Assembly (NCBI GenBank): GCA_902825775.1
Contig: CADECF010000005.1
Span: forward strand, 1-64,000
From: an uncultured Lysobacteraceae bacterium
GTDB lineage: Bacteria > Pseudomonadota > Gammaproteobacteria > Xanthomonadales > Xanthomonadaceae
Reading direction: 5' to 3'
Length of the DNA stretch: 64,000 nt
Within the stretch, counting starts at the first letter, position 1. Each line of letters starts with the position of its first letter. Position numbers and translations under genes: made by a program. Below the pieces are notes generated by a model, which did no database searches, was not told where the DNA came from, and worked only from the letters and a program-made list of their open reading frames with translations. This document shows, piece by piece, positions 27,019 through 35,124 of the stretch.

Positions 27019-29622
27019 GTGAGCAGACCCATATTTCCCATCGATGCATTGCTGCCGGACATCCTCCGAAGCCTGGCCGTACATCCGCGCTTGGTGCTGG
27101 AGGCGCCACCCGGTGCCGGCAAAACCACGCAAGTGCCGCTGGCGTTGCTCGATGCCGATTGGTTGGGCGCCCGCAAGATCGTGATGCTCGAGCCGCGCCG
27201 CGTAGCCGCGCGCGCTGCGGCCGGCTTCATGTCGCAGCAGTTGGGTGAGCCGGTCGGCGGCACGGTCGGCTACCGGATCCGATTCGACAACCAGGTCTCG
27301 GTGCGCACGCGCATCGAAGTGGTCACCGAAGGCATCCTGACGCGCATGCTGCAGGACGACCCGATGCTCGACGGCGTCGGCGCGCTGCTGTTCGACGAAT
27401 TCCACGAACGCCACCTCGCCGGCGACCTCGGCCTGGCGCTGGCCTTGGATGTGCAGGCCTCGTTGCGCGAGGACCTGCGCATCGTGCTGATGTCGGCCAC
27501 CTTGGACGGCGAGCGCTTGGCGAAGTTCGTCGATGGGCCGCGGTTGTCGAGCGCGGGCCGAAGTTTTGCCGTCGAGATCGCGCATTTTCCGGCGCGGCGC
27601 GAGGAATCGTTGGAAGTCCAAACCCGGCGCGCGGTCGAACAGGCCCTGGCGGAGCATCCGGGCGATGTGCTGGTTTTCTTGCCGGGGCAACGCGAGATCG
27701 CGCGGGTCGAAGCGGGTTTAAGCCCCTCTCCCACCGGGAGAGGGGTTGGGGTGAGGGTACGGCGAAGCGACGGGAATCCGGGCATCGGCGACTTCGCCGA
27801 ACCCTCATCCGGCGCTGCGCGCCACCTTCTCCCGGAGGGAGAAGGAGAAGCGAAGGGCGTCGTAGTGCTGCCATTGCACGGCGAACTACCCGTCGAAAAA
27901 CAATCCGAAGCGCTGCGGCCCGATCCGCAAGGCCGCCGCCGGGTCGTGCTCGCGACCAATGTCGCCGAATCCAGCGTGACATTGCCGGGCGTGCGTGTGG
28001 TGATCGATACCGGTCTAGCGCGCGAACCGCGTTACGACCCCAACTCCGGATTCTCGCGGTTGGATGCGGTCGCGATTTCGCAGGCTTCCGCCGATCAGCG
28101 CGCCGGCCGCGCCGGCCGCGTGGCCGAAGGCTGGGCGTACCGGCTGTGGCCGCAGTCGCAGCGTTTGGAGCCGCAGCGGCGGCCGGAAATCGTGCAGGTC
28201 GAGCTCGCCGGTTTGGCATTGGAACTGGCCGCATGGGGCAACGATGCTTTGCGTTTCGTCGACGCGCCGCCGCCGGGCGCGATCGCCGCCGCGAAGGATC
28301 TGTTGCATAGGCTCGGTGCGCTCGATAGCCAGCGCGCCATCACGCCGCTGGGGCGCCGCATGCTCGCACTGGGCACGCATCCGCGTCTGGCGGCGATGCT
28401 GCTGTCGCCGCGCGACGCGCGTGAAAGCGCGCTGGCCTGCGACTTGGCTGCGCTGATCGAAGCGCGCGATCCCTTACGCTCGCGTTCGGACGCATTGGCC
28501 GAACGTTGGCGCGCGTTAGCCGCGTTCCGTTCGGGGCGCGTCGCCGGCGACGCCAACCGCGGCGCATCGGCGGCCATCGACGCCGCAGCGAAACAATGGC
28601 GGCGGCGCCTGCGCATCGATGCCAAAGCGCCCGACGATGCGCCGGCCCATCTGATCGGCGACGTGCTGTTGCACGCGTTTCCGGATCGGATCGCCTACCA
28701 GCACGCCAATGATCCGCGTCGTTACCAGCTCGCCAACGGCCGCATGGCGCGGCTGTTCGACGACAGCGCGTTGTACGGCGAACCCTGGATCGTCGCCAGC
28801 GAATTGCGCTTCGAAGCCAAGGACGCTCTGGTGCTGCGCGGCGCGCCGCTGGATGAGGCGCGGTTGCGCCGGGATTTTCCGGAACGTTTCGCCGAAAGCG
28901 ACACCGTGCGTTGGGACGACGACCGGCGCGCGCTGGTGGCATTGCGCGAGAACCGCTACGACGGCATCGTGCTGTCGTCGCGCCCCGCCGGGCGGCCCGA
29001 CCCCGCGCAAGCCGCGCAAGCGTTGACCGACGCCGTCCGCGAACACGGCCTCGAATCGCTTCCCTGGTCGGAAGCGCTGTCGCAGTGGCGCGAGCGCGTG
29101 CTGTCGTTGCGAGATTGGATGCCCGAGCTCGACTTGCCCGATCTGTCCGATACGGCCCTGCAGGACACGCTGGACGATTGGCTGCGCCCGATGTTCGCGG
29201 GCAAGACGCGACTCGATGCGCTGAACGACGAAGCATTGTCGAACGCGCTCAAATCGAAAATCGATTGGAACGCGCGGCAACAACTCGATCGTTTGGCGCC
29301 GGTGCGGATCGTCGTGCCGTCGGGAATGGAACGCGCCATCGTTTACCGGCATGGCGAGCCGCCGGTGCTGGCGGTCAAGCTGCAGGAACTGTTCGGTCTG
29401 GCCGACACGCCGCGCATCGCCGATGGCCGCGTGCCGCTGACCTTGCATCTGTTGTCGCCCGCCGGGCGGCCGTTGCAAGTCACGCAGGATCTGAAGGGGT
29501 TCTGGGAGCGGACTTATCCGGAAGTAAAGAAGGAGATGAAAGGCCGCTACCCCAAGCACCCGTGGCCGGACGACCCGTGGTCGGCCACGGCGACGCACCG
29601 GGCCAAACCACGCGGAACGTAG
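27019..29622 (+). CDS. hrpB: ATP-dependent helicase HrpB (DEAH type)
   Basis: An 867-residue DEAH-box RNA helicase-like protein. Motifs are Walker A PPGAGKTTQ (about residue 30), LEPRRVAARAAA, DEFHERH, SATLDG, FLPGQREI, TNVAESSVT and QRAGRAGRV, with the HrpB-specific C-terminal domain ending in KEMKGRYPKHPWPDDPW. The start is taken as GTG at 27019, since upstream sequence belongs to a palindromic repeat. Between FLPGQREIARVEAGL and VVVLPLHGELP an extra stretch of roughly 45 residues is encoded by a dispersed repeat (27721-27853). The reading frame stays open. The bacterial role of HrpB is poorly known. Confidence 0.9.
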   Translation: MSRPIFPIDALLPDILRSLAVHPRLVLEAPPGAGKTTQVPLALLDADWLGARKIVMLEPRRVAARAAAGFMSQQLGEPVGGTVGYRIRFDNQVSVRTRIEVVTEGILTRMLQDDPMLDGVGALLFDEFHERHLAGDLGLALALDVQASLREDLRIVLMSATLDGERLAKFVDGPRLSSAGRSFAVEIAHFPARREESLEVQTRRAVEQALAEHPGDVLVFLPGQREIARVEAGLSPSPTGRGVGVRVRRSDGNPGIGDFAEPSSGAARHLLPEGEGEAKGVVVLPLHGELPVEKQSEALRPDPQGRRRVVLATNVAESSVTLPGVRVVIDTGLAREPRYDPNSGFSRLDAVAISQASADQRAGRAGRVAEGWAYRLWPQSQRLEPQRRPEIVQVELAGLALELAAWGNDALRFVDAPPPGAIAAAKDLLHRLGALDSQRAITPLGRRMLALGTHPRLAAMLLSPRDARESALACDLAALIEARDPLRSRSDALAERWRALAAFRSGRVAGDANRGASAAIDAAAKQWRRRLRIDAKAPDDAPAHLIGDVLLHAFPDRIAYQHANDPRRYQLANGRMARLFDDSALYGEPWIVASELRFEAKDALVLRGAPLDEARLRRDFPERFAESDTVRWDDDRRALVALRENRYDGIVLSSRPAGRPDPAQAAQALTDAVREHGLESLPWSEALSQWRERVLSLRDWMPELDLPDLSDTALQDTLDDWLRPMFAGKTRLDALNDEALSNALKSKIDWNARQQLDRLAPVRIVVPSGMERAIVYRHGEPPVLAVKLQELFGLADTPRIADGRVPLTLHLLSPAGRPLQVTQDLKGFWERTYPEVKKEMKGRYPKHPWPDDPWSATATHRAKPRGT
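27721..27853. repeat. Palindromic repeat inserted in frame inside hrpB
   Basis: This is the same ordered unit as the nrdA-nrdB spacer at 11437-11573: cccctctcccaccgggagag, gggttggggtgagggtacgg, a variable centre, cttcgccgaaccctcatccg, and ccttctcccggagggagaag. It adds roughly 45 codons to hrpB without a stop, encoding Pro/Gly/Arg-rich sequence such as SPTGRGVGVRVRR. Flanking helicase motifs are intact on both sides. Confidence 0.88.
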
Positions 29623-29670
29623 GGTGGGCCTTGTCCACCATCGCGGCGTCGCGCTTTCGCTGTTAGCGCA

Positions 29671-29752
29671 TTGTAGAGTCGAGCTTGCTCGACTGCTCTG
29701 GCTCTGCCCGCGACGCCGACAAAAACAGTCGAGCAAGCTCGACTCTACAAAG
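29671..29752. repeat. Inverted repeat, gtcgagcttgctcgac variant
   Basis: ttgtagagtcgagcttgctc (29671-29690) and gagcaagctcgactctacaa (29731-29750) are complementary arms. It is the same family as the agcagcggagcaagc units but with a gtcgagc core instead of agcggagc. It follows hrpB. Confidence 0.85.
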
Positions 29753-29859
29753 AGCGGCATGTTCAGCCACGGGCGGGTTTAGCGGGCTTTTCTCACGCGC
29801 CCTGAACATGCCCGCCTCGAGACTGCATCCCCATGACCCGACGTCAGGAAAACACCGCC

Positions 29860-30222
29860 ATGAGCAAGTTGAACTCGCTGCCCGAACGCGCATTGGAATT
29901 GGTCGGCAGCGTCGGCGAAGGCATCCGCCAAGCCGTGCCGGACAGTGCGATCAAATGGGTGGAAACCGGCGCCGCTTTGACGGCGCTCAAGACCGGCAGC
30001 CGGGTGGCGACGACATTCGTCAAGCGCAATCCGGCCGTGGCGGTGGCCGCCATCGCCGGCGCGGGTTTGCTCTGGTATGCAGCGCGACGCAGGGCCAAGC
30101 AGGCGCAGCGCGACGGCAACGGCGCGATCGAAGGCACTTCGAAACGGGTGGAAGCCAAGCGCGCTTCGCGTCCGGTGACCTCGCGCAAACGCAGCACGCG
30201 CAGCAGTACAGCGGCCGAGTGA
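29860..30222 (+). CDS. Hypothetical membrane-associated protein
   Basis: A 120-residue protein with one hydrophobic segment (about 61-77: NPAVAVAAIAGAGLLWYAA) followed by a very basic tail rich in Arg, Lys, Ser and Thr. The region before it is amphipathic. The pattern resembles small DUF883/ElaB-like or stress-related membrane proteins, but I see no firm signature. The start at 29860 (MSKLNSL) was chosen because a CAGGA-type site precedes it; ATG at 29833 is an alternative. It shares a bidirectional terminator with the convergent kinase gene. Confidence 0.6.
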   Translation: MSKLNSLPERALELVGSVGEGIRQAVPDSAIKWVETGAALTALKTGSRVATTFVKRNPAVAVAAIAGAGLLWYAARRRAKQAQRDGNGAIEGTSKRVEAKRASRPVTSRKRSTRSSTAAE

Positions 30223-30243
30223 GTGTTTCTCTTGCAGATGCGC

Positions 30244-30271
30244 AAAAAACGCCGGCGAATGCCGGCGTTTT
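30244..30271. terminator. Bidirectional rho-independent terminator
   Basis: aaaacgccggc-gaat-gccggcgtttt is a perfect stem with A-run on one side and T-run on the other. It lies between two convergent genes and touches the stop codon of the hybrid kinase. Confidence 0.9.
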
Positions 30272-31413
30272 CATGTCTGGGCCGAGCGCGCTTCCGGCAA
30301 TTCGATGATGAAACGCGCACCGCCGCCTTCGCGATCCTCGTACCAAAGGTGTCCGCCGACATTGGCCACGATCTGCCGCGCCAGCGACAGGCCGAGCCCG
30401 CTCGACAAGGGATCGCCGGCATCGGCGTCACCCAAACGCACGAACGGCTTGAACAGGTCGCGCTGCTGGTGCGCCGAGATGCCGGGTCCGCGGTCCTGGG
30501 CGATCAGCTGCCAGTAGCCTTGCGCGCCGTTGCGCGCCGACAGTTCCAGTTCGCCGCCGCTCTGGGCGTACTTGATCGCATTGGTCACCAGGTTTTCCGC
30601 GACCTGGCGCAGCACCAGGCCATCGATCGCCACCAGCACCTCATCGTTGGGCATGCGCACGTCCAACCGCATGCCGCGCGCTTCCAGCTGTATTTCGTAG
30701 CGTCGTATCAGCCATTGCAGCGCTTCGCGCAAGCCGCAGGCCTGCGGTTCGTCGTCCAAGACCCGGGCGCGTTCGGCGGCGGACTGCATTTCCAGATATC
30801 GATGGATATAGCCCAGCGCATCGTCGGCGCTGTCGCGGATCATCTGCAGGTAATGCGGCACGCGTTCGGGGCGGGTGCCGTTGCTGAGCAGCAGATCGCT
30901 GGCGAACAACACGCTGCTCAACGGATTCTTGAGATCGTGCGCGACCAGGTTGACCAGTTCCTGCCGTTCGCGCGCGACGCGTTCCAGCCGATCGCGCGTC
31001 AGCTTCAGGCCGATGTGCGCGCTGACCCGGGCCAGCAGTTCTTCCGGCGTGAACGGCTTGGTCACGTAGTCCACGGCACCTGCATCGAACGCGCGCAGCA
31101 GCAGATCGCGGTCGTGCGCGGCGGTGAGGAACACCACCGGGATGCGCAGCAGCGTTTCGCGCTGCTTCAATTGCGCGATCAGGCCGAAGCCGTCCATGCC
31201 GGGCATCATCATGTCCAGCAGCACCAGGTCCGGCGCGCGCTGTTCGCAAAGCGCCAAGGCGGTGGGGCCGTCGGCGGCGTTATCCACTTCGTAGCCGTGC
31301 CGCGACAGCAAGGCGCTGACCACGCGCAGATTGGCCGGCTGGTCGTCGACGACGAGGATCCGTCCCGCATTGTTGGCCGTTACGATCACCGTTCCCCCGA
31401 ACTGGCTATTCAT
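30271..31413 (-). CDS. Soluble response regulator-histidine kinase hybrid
   Basis: A 380-residue protein with reversed hybrid order: a receiver domain first (about 17-135; VDDQ, Asp in VLLDMMMPGMDG, Lys in VTKPF), then a short coiled linker, an H-box VAHDLKNPLSSV (His near 159), an N-box VTNAIKYAQ and G-boxes DRGPGIS and SGLGLSLA. There is no membrane segment. Such REC-HisKA-HATPase proteins usually work within phosphorelays downstream of another kinase. It is monocistronic as far as can be seen; the rluE gene lies upstream on the same strand, 63 bp away. Confidence 0.85.
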   Translation of the reverse strand: MNSQFGGTVIVTANNAGRILVVDDQPANLRVVSALLSRHGYEVDNAADGPTALALCEQRAPDLVLLDMMMPGMDGFGLIAQLKQRETLLRIPVVFLTAAHDRDLLLRAFDAGAVDYVTKPFTPEELLARVSAHIGLKLTRDRLERVARERQELVNLVAHDLKNPLSSVLFASDLLLSNGTRPERVPHYLQMIRDSADDALGYIHRYLEMQSAAERARVLDDEPQACGLREALQWLIRRYEIQLEARGMRLDVRMPNDEVLVAIDGLVLRQVAENLVTNAIKYAQSGGELELSARNGAQGYWQLIAQDRGPGISAHQQRDLFKPFVRLGDADAGDPLSSGLGLSLARQIVANVGGHLWYEDREGGGARFIIELPEARSAQT

Positions 31414-31476
31414 CCGTCGCTGGGCGACGTTATCAGGTTCTCCGGAGCGACGGCCAGCGCGGCGCGGCTTAATGGT

Positions 31477-32013
31477 TCAGGCGACGCGCCAAGCGCCGGG
31501 CGCCAAACCGTCGAGGCCATAAGCGGCGATCCCGACCCGGACCAAACGCAAGGTCGGCAGACCGACGGCGGCCGTCATGCGGCGCACCTGGCGGTTGCGG
31601 CCTTCGGCGATGGTCAGTTCGATCCACGCGTCCGGCACGGTCTTGCGCATCCGCACCGGCGGATCGCGCGGCCATAGCGCCGGCGCCGGTTCGAGTCTGC
31701 GCGCATGCGCCGGTGCGGTCGGTCCGTCGGCGAGCACGATGCCATCGCGCAGAGCGGCCAGTTGCGTCACGTCGGGATCGCCCTCCACCTGCACCCAATA
31801 CGTTTTCGGTTGTTTGTGGCGCGGGTCGGTGAGCCGGTGCGCGAGTGCGCCGTCGTCGGTCAGCAGCAGCAGACCTTCGGAATCGAAATCCAAACGCCCG
31901 GCCGGATAGACGCCGGCCGGCATTCCGAACTCGGCCAACGTGCGGCGTGGCGGCGCGCTGCGATCGGTGAATTGGCAGAGCACGCCATAGGGTTTGTTGA
32001 AGGCGATCAGCAT
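31477..32013 (-). CDS. rluE: 23S rRNA pseudouridine synthase, RluE type
   Basis: A 178-residue small RsuA-family pseudouridine synthase without an S4 domain. It begins MLIAFNKPYGVLCQFT and has the catalytic-Asp motif PAGRLDFDSEGLLLLT, then KTYWVQVEG and the closing EGRNRQVRRMTAAVG. The length and the missing S4 domain fit RluE, which modifies U2457 of 23S rRNA. Assignment against RluB/RluF paralogues is based on length only. Confidence 0.88.
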   Translation of the reverse strand: MLIAFNKPYGVLCQFTDRSAPPRRTLAEFGMPAGVYPAGRLDFDSEGLLLLTDDGALAHRLTDPRHKQPKTYWVQVEGDPDVTQLAALRDGIVLADGPTAPAHARRLEPAPALWPRDPPVRMRKTVPDAWIELTIAEGRNRQVRRMTAAVGLPTLRLVRVGIAAYGLDGLAPGAWRVA

Positions 32014-32027
32014 GCGGCCGGTGTTTG

Positions 32028-32192
32028 TAGAGCGGAACTTGCTCCGCTGCTCTTGTTTGTCTCCTTCCCCTTCAAGGGGGAGGCCAGGATGGGGATGGGT
32101 TTGATGTTGTTGCGATGATCAAACCCATCCCCACCCAACCCTCCCCTTGAAGGGTAGGGCTTAATGCAGCGGAGCAAGCTCCGCTCTACAGA
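32028..32192. repeat. Large composite palindrome between rluE and the methyltransferase gene
   Basis: The outer part is a pair of agcggaacttgctccgctgc / gcagcggagcaagctccgct units. The inner part is ccccttcaagggggagg.. ggatggggatgggtttgat, opposed by atcaaacccatccccaccca and ccctccccttgaagggtagg. It is thus one repeat nested inside another. Both flanking genes are on the minus strand. Confidence 0.85.
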
Positions 32193-32200
32193 GCGAAGGC

Positions 32201-33046
32201 TCAGGGTTTGGTGAACCGCAACGTCATCCGGTCGCTCTCGCCGATCGCTTTGTACTTGGCATCGTCGGTTGCGTCGTGGCGATTGGTCGGCGGCAAAGTC
32301 CATACGCCGTTCGGATGGTCTGCGGTGTCTTTCGGATTGGCGTTGGCCTCGCTCTTGGCATCGAGCTTGAAGCCGGCATCGGTGGCGAGTTTGATCACCA
32401 GTTCTTCGGTCAGATAACCCGACTCCTTCATCTTCTCCAGATCGGTGCCGGGTTTGGCGCGATGATCCGCCACGCCGAGCGTGCCGCCGGACTTGAGCAC
32501 CGAGAAGAACGCCTTGAAATAGGCTTCGGCATTGCCGGCGTCGACCCAGTTGTGCACGTTGCGGAACGTCAGTACGGCGTCCGCGCTGCCGGGCGCGCCG
32601 AATGCCGGCGCTTTGGCATCGAATTCGACGGCCACGGCCTTGCCGTAATGCGCGGCGTCGGCGGCGAACTTGTCGCGAAGCGCCTTGTTGTTGCGGCCGC
32701 CGTAACTGTTCGGGTCGCTCGATTTGGCGAGGGCGGCGATGTAACGGCCCTTGTCGCGTAGATAAGGCGCGAGGATTTCGCTGTACCAGCCGGCGCCGGG
32801 CGTGATTTCGATGACGGTCTGGTCCGGCGTCACGCCGAAGAACGACAGGGTTTCGCGCGGATGGCGGTATTCGTCTCGCGCCGAGTTCTTGGCGTCGCGC
32901 CAGTCGCCGGCGATGGCCGCGGCGAGCGCCGCGTCGGGCTTGGCGATGGTTTGGGCTGCAGGCGCGGGTTTGTCCGCGGCGAAAGCGAAGGACGCGAAGG
33001 CGGTCGCCATTGCGGCCACGAGAAGGGTATTGGCGATCAGTCGCAT
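32201..33046 (-). CDS. Exported class I SAM-dependent methyltransferase
   Basis: A 281-residue protein with a clear Sec signal peptide (MRLIANTLLVAAMATAFASF, cleavage after AFA near residue 23), followed by a Rossmann methyltransferase domain. SAM-binding motif I reads VIEITPGAGWYSEIL, and later motifs are DAVLTFRNVHNW and GGTLGVADHRAKPG. Periplasmic methyltransferases of this group are common in Xanthomonadaceae; the substrate is unknown and availability of SAM outside the cytoplasm is a puzzle. The start at 33046 gives the signal peptide. Confidence 0.8.
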   Translation of the reverse strand: MRLIANTLLVAAMATAFASFAFAADKPAPAAQTIAKPDAALAAAIAGDWRDAKNSARDEYRHPRETLSFFGVTPDQTVIEITPGAGWYSEILAPYLRDKGRYIAALAKSSDPNSYGGRNNKALRDKFAADAAHYGKAVAVEFDAKAPAFGAPGSADAVLTFRNVHNWVDAGNAEAYFKAFFSVLKSGGTLGVADHRAKPGTDLEKMKESGYLTEELVIKLATDAGFKLDAKSEANANPKDTADHPNGVWTLPPTNRHDATDDAKYKAIGESDRMTLRFTKP

Positions 33047-33129
33047 GAGGGGCTCCGATGAGGGCGGTGTCGCGAAGCGGGGCCTTAGCTTACGCGGTCG
33101 CGACGACGGGTGCGTATCGCTGCCCGGGT

Positions 33130-34050
33130 TCAGCCGACGTCGGCGACCGTCGCTGGCGCCGCGCGCTCCATATGCCGCACATGTTCCTGCGCTTTGTCGT
33201 GCAGCCACTCGCGGAAGGCGAGCAGGCCGCGATGCGAGGCCGACCGGGATGGATAGACCAGGTAATGCGCGTAGTCGGTTTTCATCCGCTCGCGGGTCAG
33301 CATGACCAGCTGTCCCGAATCGAGCAGCAGCCGCGCGCGCGTCAAACGCCCGAGCGCGACGCCGACGCCGCCGAGCGCGGCGCGATGATGCGCTTCGGAA
33401 TCGTCGAAATAGGCCACGTAGCGCGCCGGCGGTTCCAGACCATGGCTGGCGAACCAACGGTTCCACTGGCCGTCGGGATCGCCCAGCAACGGCCAGTCGC
33501 GCAGATTCCGCAGGCTCGGCTTACCCATGCGTTCGATCAGTGCCGGACTCGCCATCGGCACCAGCCATTCGTCGAACAAGTGTTCGGAGATGACGCCCGG
33601 CCAGTGCCCGAAGCCGATCCGCAATGCGGCATCGACGCCGGTGTCGCGGGCGAAATCGACCACCGACGAACTCGATTGCAGATTGATTTCGATCTGCGGA
33701 TGCGCTGCCAGGAATTCGCTGAGCCGCGGCACCAGCCACGCCGATGCCATCGAAGCCGTGGCGCTGACGGTGAGCACGTCGTCGTGGCGCGCGGCGAAGG
33801 GTTGCAGCGCCTGGGTGATCGCATCGATGTGCGGCGCCACCCGTTCCAGCAGCCGTTCGCCATCCGCGGTGAGGCCGACGCCACGCGAGTTGCGCACCAA
33901 CAACTGCTGGCCGAGCCGCTCCTCGAGGCTGCGCATCTGGTGGCTGAGCGCGCTGGCGGTGAGGTTCATGGATTCGGCCGCGCGCGCCAGGTTGCCCAGC
34001 CGGGCGGCGGCGATGAAGCCCTGCAGGGCGTGGAGCGGGGGGCGGCTCAT
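33130..34050 (-). CDS. LysR-family transcriptional regulator (GcvA-like)
   Basis: A 306-residue LysR regulator: N-terminal helix-turn-helix (LPALQGF-type opening, NLARAAESMNLTASALSHQMRSLEERLG, about 5-60) and an effector domain beginning VSATASMASAWLVPRL, typical of the GcvA/AmpR group. It is divergent from the gene set starting at 34159, with 108 bp between starts containing inverted repeats, so it very likely controls that set and itself. Confidence 0.88.
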   Translation of the reverse strand: MSRPPLHALQGFIAAARLGNLARAAESMNLTASALSHQMRSLEERLGQQLLVRNSRGVGLTADGERLLERVAPHIDAITQALQPFAARHDDVLTVSATASMASAWLVPRLSEFLAAHPQIEINLQSSSSVVDFARDTGVDAALRIGFGHWPGVISEHLFDEWLVPMASPALIERMGKPSLRNLRDWPLLGDPDGQWNRWFASHGLEPPARYVAYFDDSEAHHRAALGGVGVALGRLTRARLLLDSGQLVMLTRERMKTDYAHYLVYPSRSASHRGLLAFREWLHDKAQEHVRHMERAAPATVADVG

Positions 34051-34087
34051 GACGGTTTGTAATGAATTAATTTCAAGTCAGTGTTGC

Positions 34088-34102
34088 AAAAGCATCGCTT
34101 TT
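34088..34102. promoter_or_regulatory. Inverted repeat in LysR divergent promoter
   Basis: aaaagc-atc-gctttt is a perfect dyad in the intergenic gap, 38 bp upstream of the LysR start. A second, imperfect dyad (catttcac..gtggaatg) lies at about 34129-34148. Either may be a LysR operator; the T-N11-A spacing is not exact. Confidence 0.45.
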
Positions 34103-34158
34103 CGTTGCCAAAGCATGCGCCTATCTTTCATTTCACTCAAGTGGAATGAGGGAAGGCC

Positions 34159-34374
34159 ATGAACATCTATACCGGATTGCTGTTCCAGCAGGGCCATATC
34201 CAGGACCCGCAGCTGGCCCTGTCGCTGGCTGGCGCCGAAAACCGCCAGGCTCCCGTTTCGTCGTCCAAGGAAGCATCGAATGAGCGACGTCCGGCCCGCA
34301 CCGAACGGCAGGCGTCCTTCAGGCGCGGCGCGATCTTCGCGGTGTGCTCGACCTCGCTGTCGCCGTTCCGCTGA
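34159..34374 (+). CDS. Small hypothetical protein, first gene of LysR-linked unit
   Basis: A 71-residue frame beginning MNIYTGLLFQQGHIQDPQLA with GGGAAGGCC before the ATG. The N-terminal half is well ordered and non-repetitive; the C-terminal half is Arg-rich and may be translated poorly. It is divergent from the LysR gene and precedes the AdoMet-decarboxylase-like gene. I recognise no family. The boundary with the next gene is messy (overlapping frames at 34280-34410), so a frameshift or an unusual junction is possible. Confidence 0.5.
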   Translation: MNIYTGLLFQQGHIQDPQLALSLAGAENRQAPVSSSKEASNERRPARTERQASFRRGAIFAVCSTSLSPFR

Positions 34375-34409
34375 TGGTGGGCGCGGACGCAACGTCGGCG
34401 GCGCGATCC

Positions 34410-34781
34410 ATGAACCGGGTTGCGCTGACCACCATCGCGCCGGAGATCTACCGCAAGCGTTTGTTGGTGGAAGGCTATTTCCGCAGCGAGGTCACGCACG
34501 GCGCGCTGCTGGCTTTTTTCTCGCGGATCACCGGCGAGCTGGGTCTGCGCACTTACGGCGAGCCGATCATCCATCGCACCAGCGGTGAGGGCAAAGCCGC
34601 GAACGAGGGCTACGACGGCTTCGTGCCGCTGATCGATTCGGGCATCTATATCGCAGCTTGGATCAACCCGCGTTTCCTGTCGGCGGTGGTCTATACCTGC
34701 GCCGATTTCGATGAGGATCGCGTGGTCGAAGTGGTGCGCGACTTCTTCCGGCTACGCCAGCATCAGGCCGCCATCTTTTGA
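34410..34781 (+). CDS. S-adenosylmethionine decarboxylase-like protein
   Basis: A 123-residue protein whose pattern follows proteobacterial SpeD: RLLVEGYF near the start (compare HLLLELYG), then GYDGFVPLIDSGIYIAAWIN and FLSAVVYTCADFDEDRVVEVVRDFF. In SpeD the second block carries the self-cleavage site Glu-Ser-His and a His-Thr-Trp stretch. Here it reads Asp-Ser-Gly and Ala-Ala-Trp, so the Ser survives but the key His residues do not; the Cys of FTCGD is kept. It may have lost decarboxylase activity. The start is ATG at 34410; GTG at 34344 and ATG at 34374 are alternatives. Confidence 0.6.
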   Translation: MNRVALTTIAPEIYRKRLLVEGYFRSEVTHGALLAFFSRITGELGLRTYGEPIIHRTSGEGKAANEGYDGFVPLIDSGIYIAAWINPRFLSAVVYTCADFDEDRVVEVVRDFFRLRQHQAAIF

Positions 34782-34806
34782 TCGATACCGCACCGGAGGA
34801 GCGAAC

Positions 34807-35124
34807 GTGATCGCACGCATCTGGCATGGCATCACTTTGACCGCAGCGGCCGACGCCTATCTGGCTTTCCTGCGCGATCGCGCGGTGAAGGATTACGGCG
34901 CGACGCCCGGCAATCTGGCCGTGCACATCCTGCATCGTCAGGAAGGCCGGGTTACGCATTTCATCATCTTGACGCATTGGGAATCGCTGCAAGCGATCCG
35001 CGCTTTCGCCGGCGAGGAGATCGCCCGCGCCAAGTACTATCCCGAGGACGCGGGTTTCCTGCTCGAATACGAGCCGACCGTTCAGCACTACGAGATCGAA
35101 TCGTATCCAACCGCGGCTTTGTAG
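34807..35124 (+). CDS. Antibiotic biosynthesis monooxygenase (ABM)-like protein
   Basis: A 105-residue ferredoxin-like dimeric fold of the ABM type: IARIWHGITLTAAADAYLAF, then HFIILTHWESLQAIRAFAGE and a terminal EYEPTVQHYEI. The start is GTG at 34807, with GGAGGA 8-13 bases upstream. It lies 25 bp after the SpeD-like gene, so the two are probably one transcript. The reaction is unknown; family members include heme-degrading and quinone-forming monooxygenases as well as inactive proteins. The final codons border on a repeat cluster. Confidence 0.68.
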   Translation: MIARIWHGITLTAAADAYLAFLRDRAVKDYGATPGNLAVHILHRQEGRVTHFIILTHWESLQAIRAFAGEEIARAKYYPEDAGFLLEYEPTVQHYEIESYPTAAL

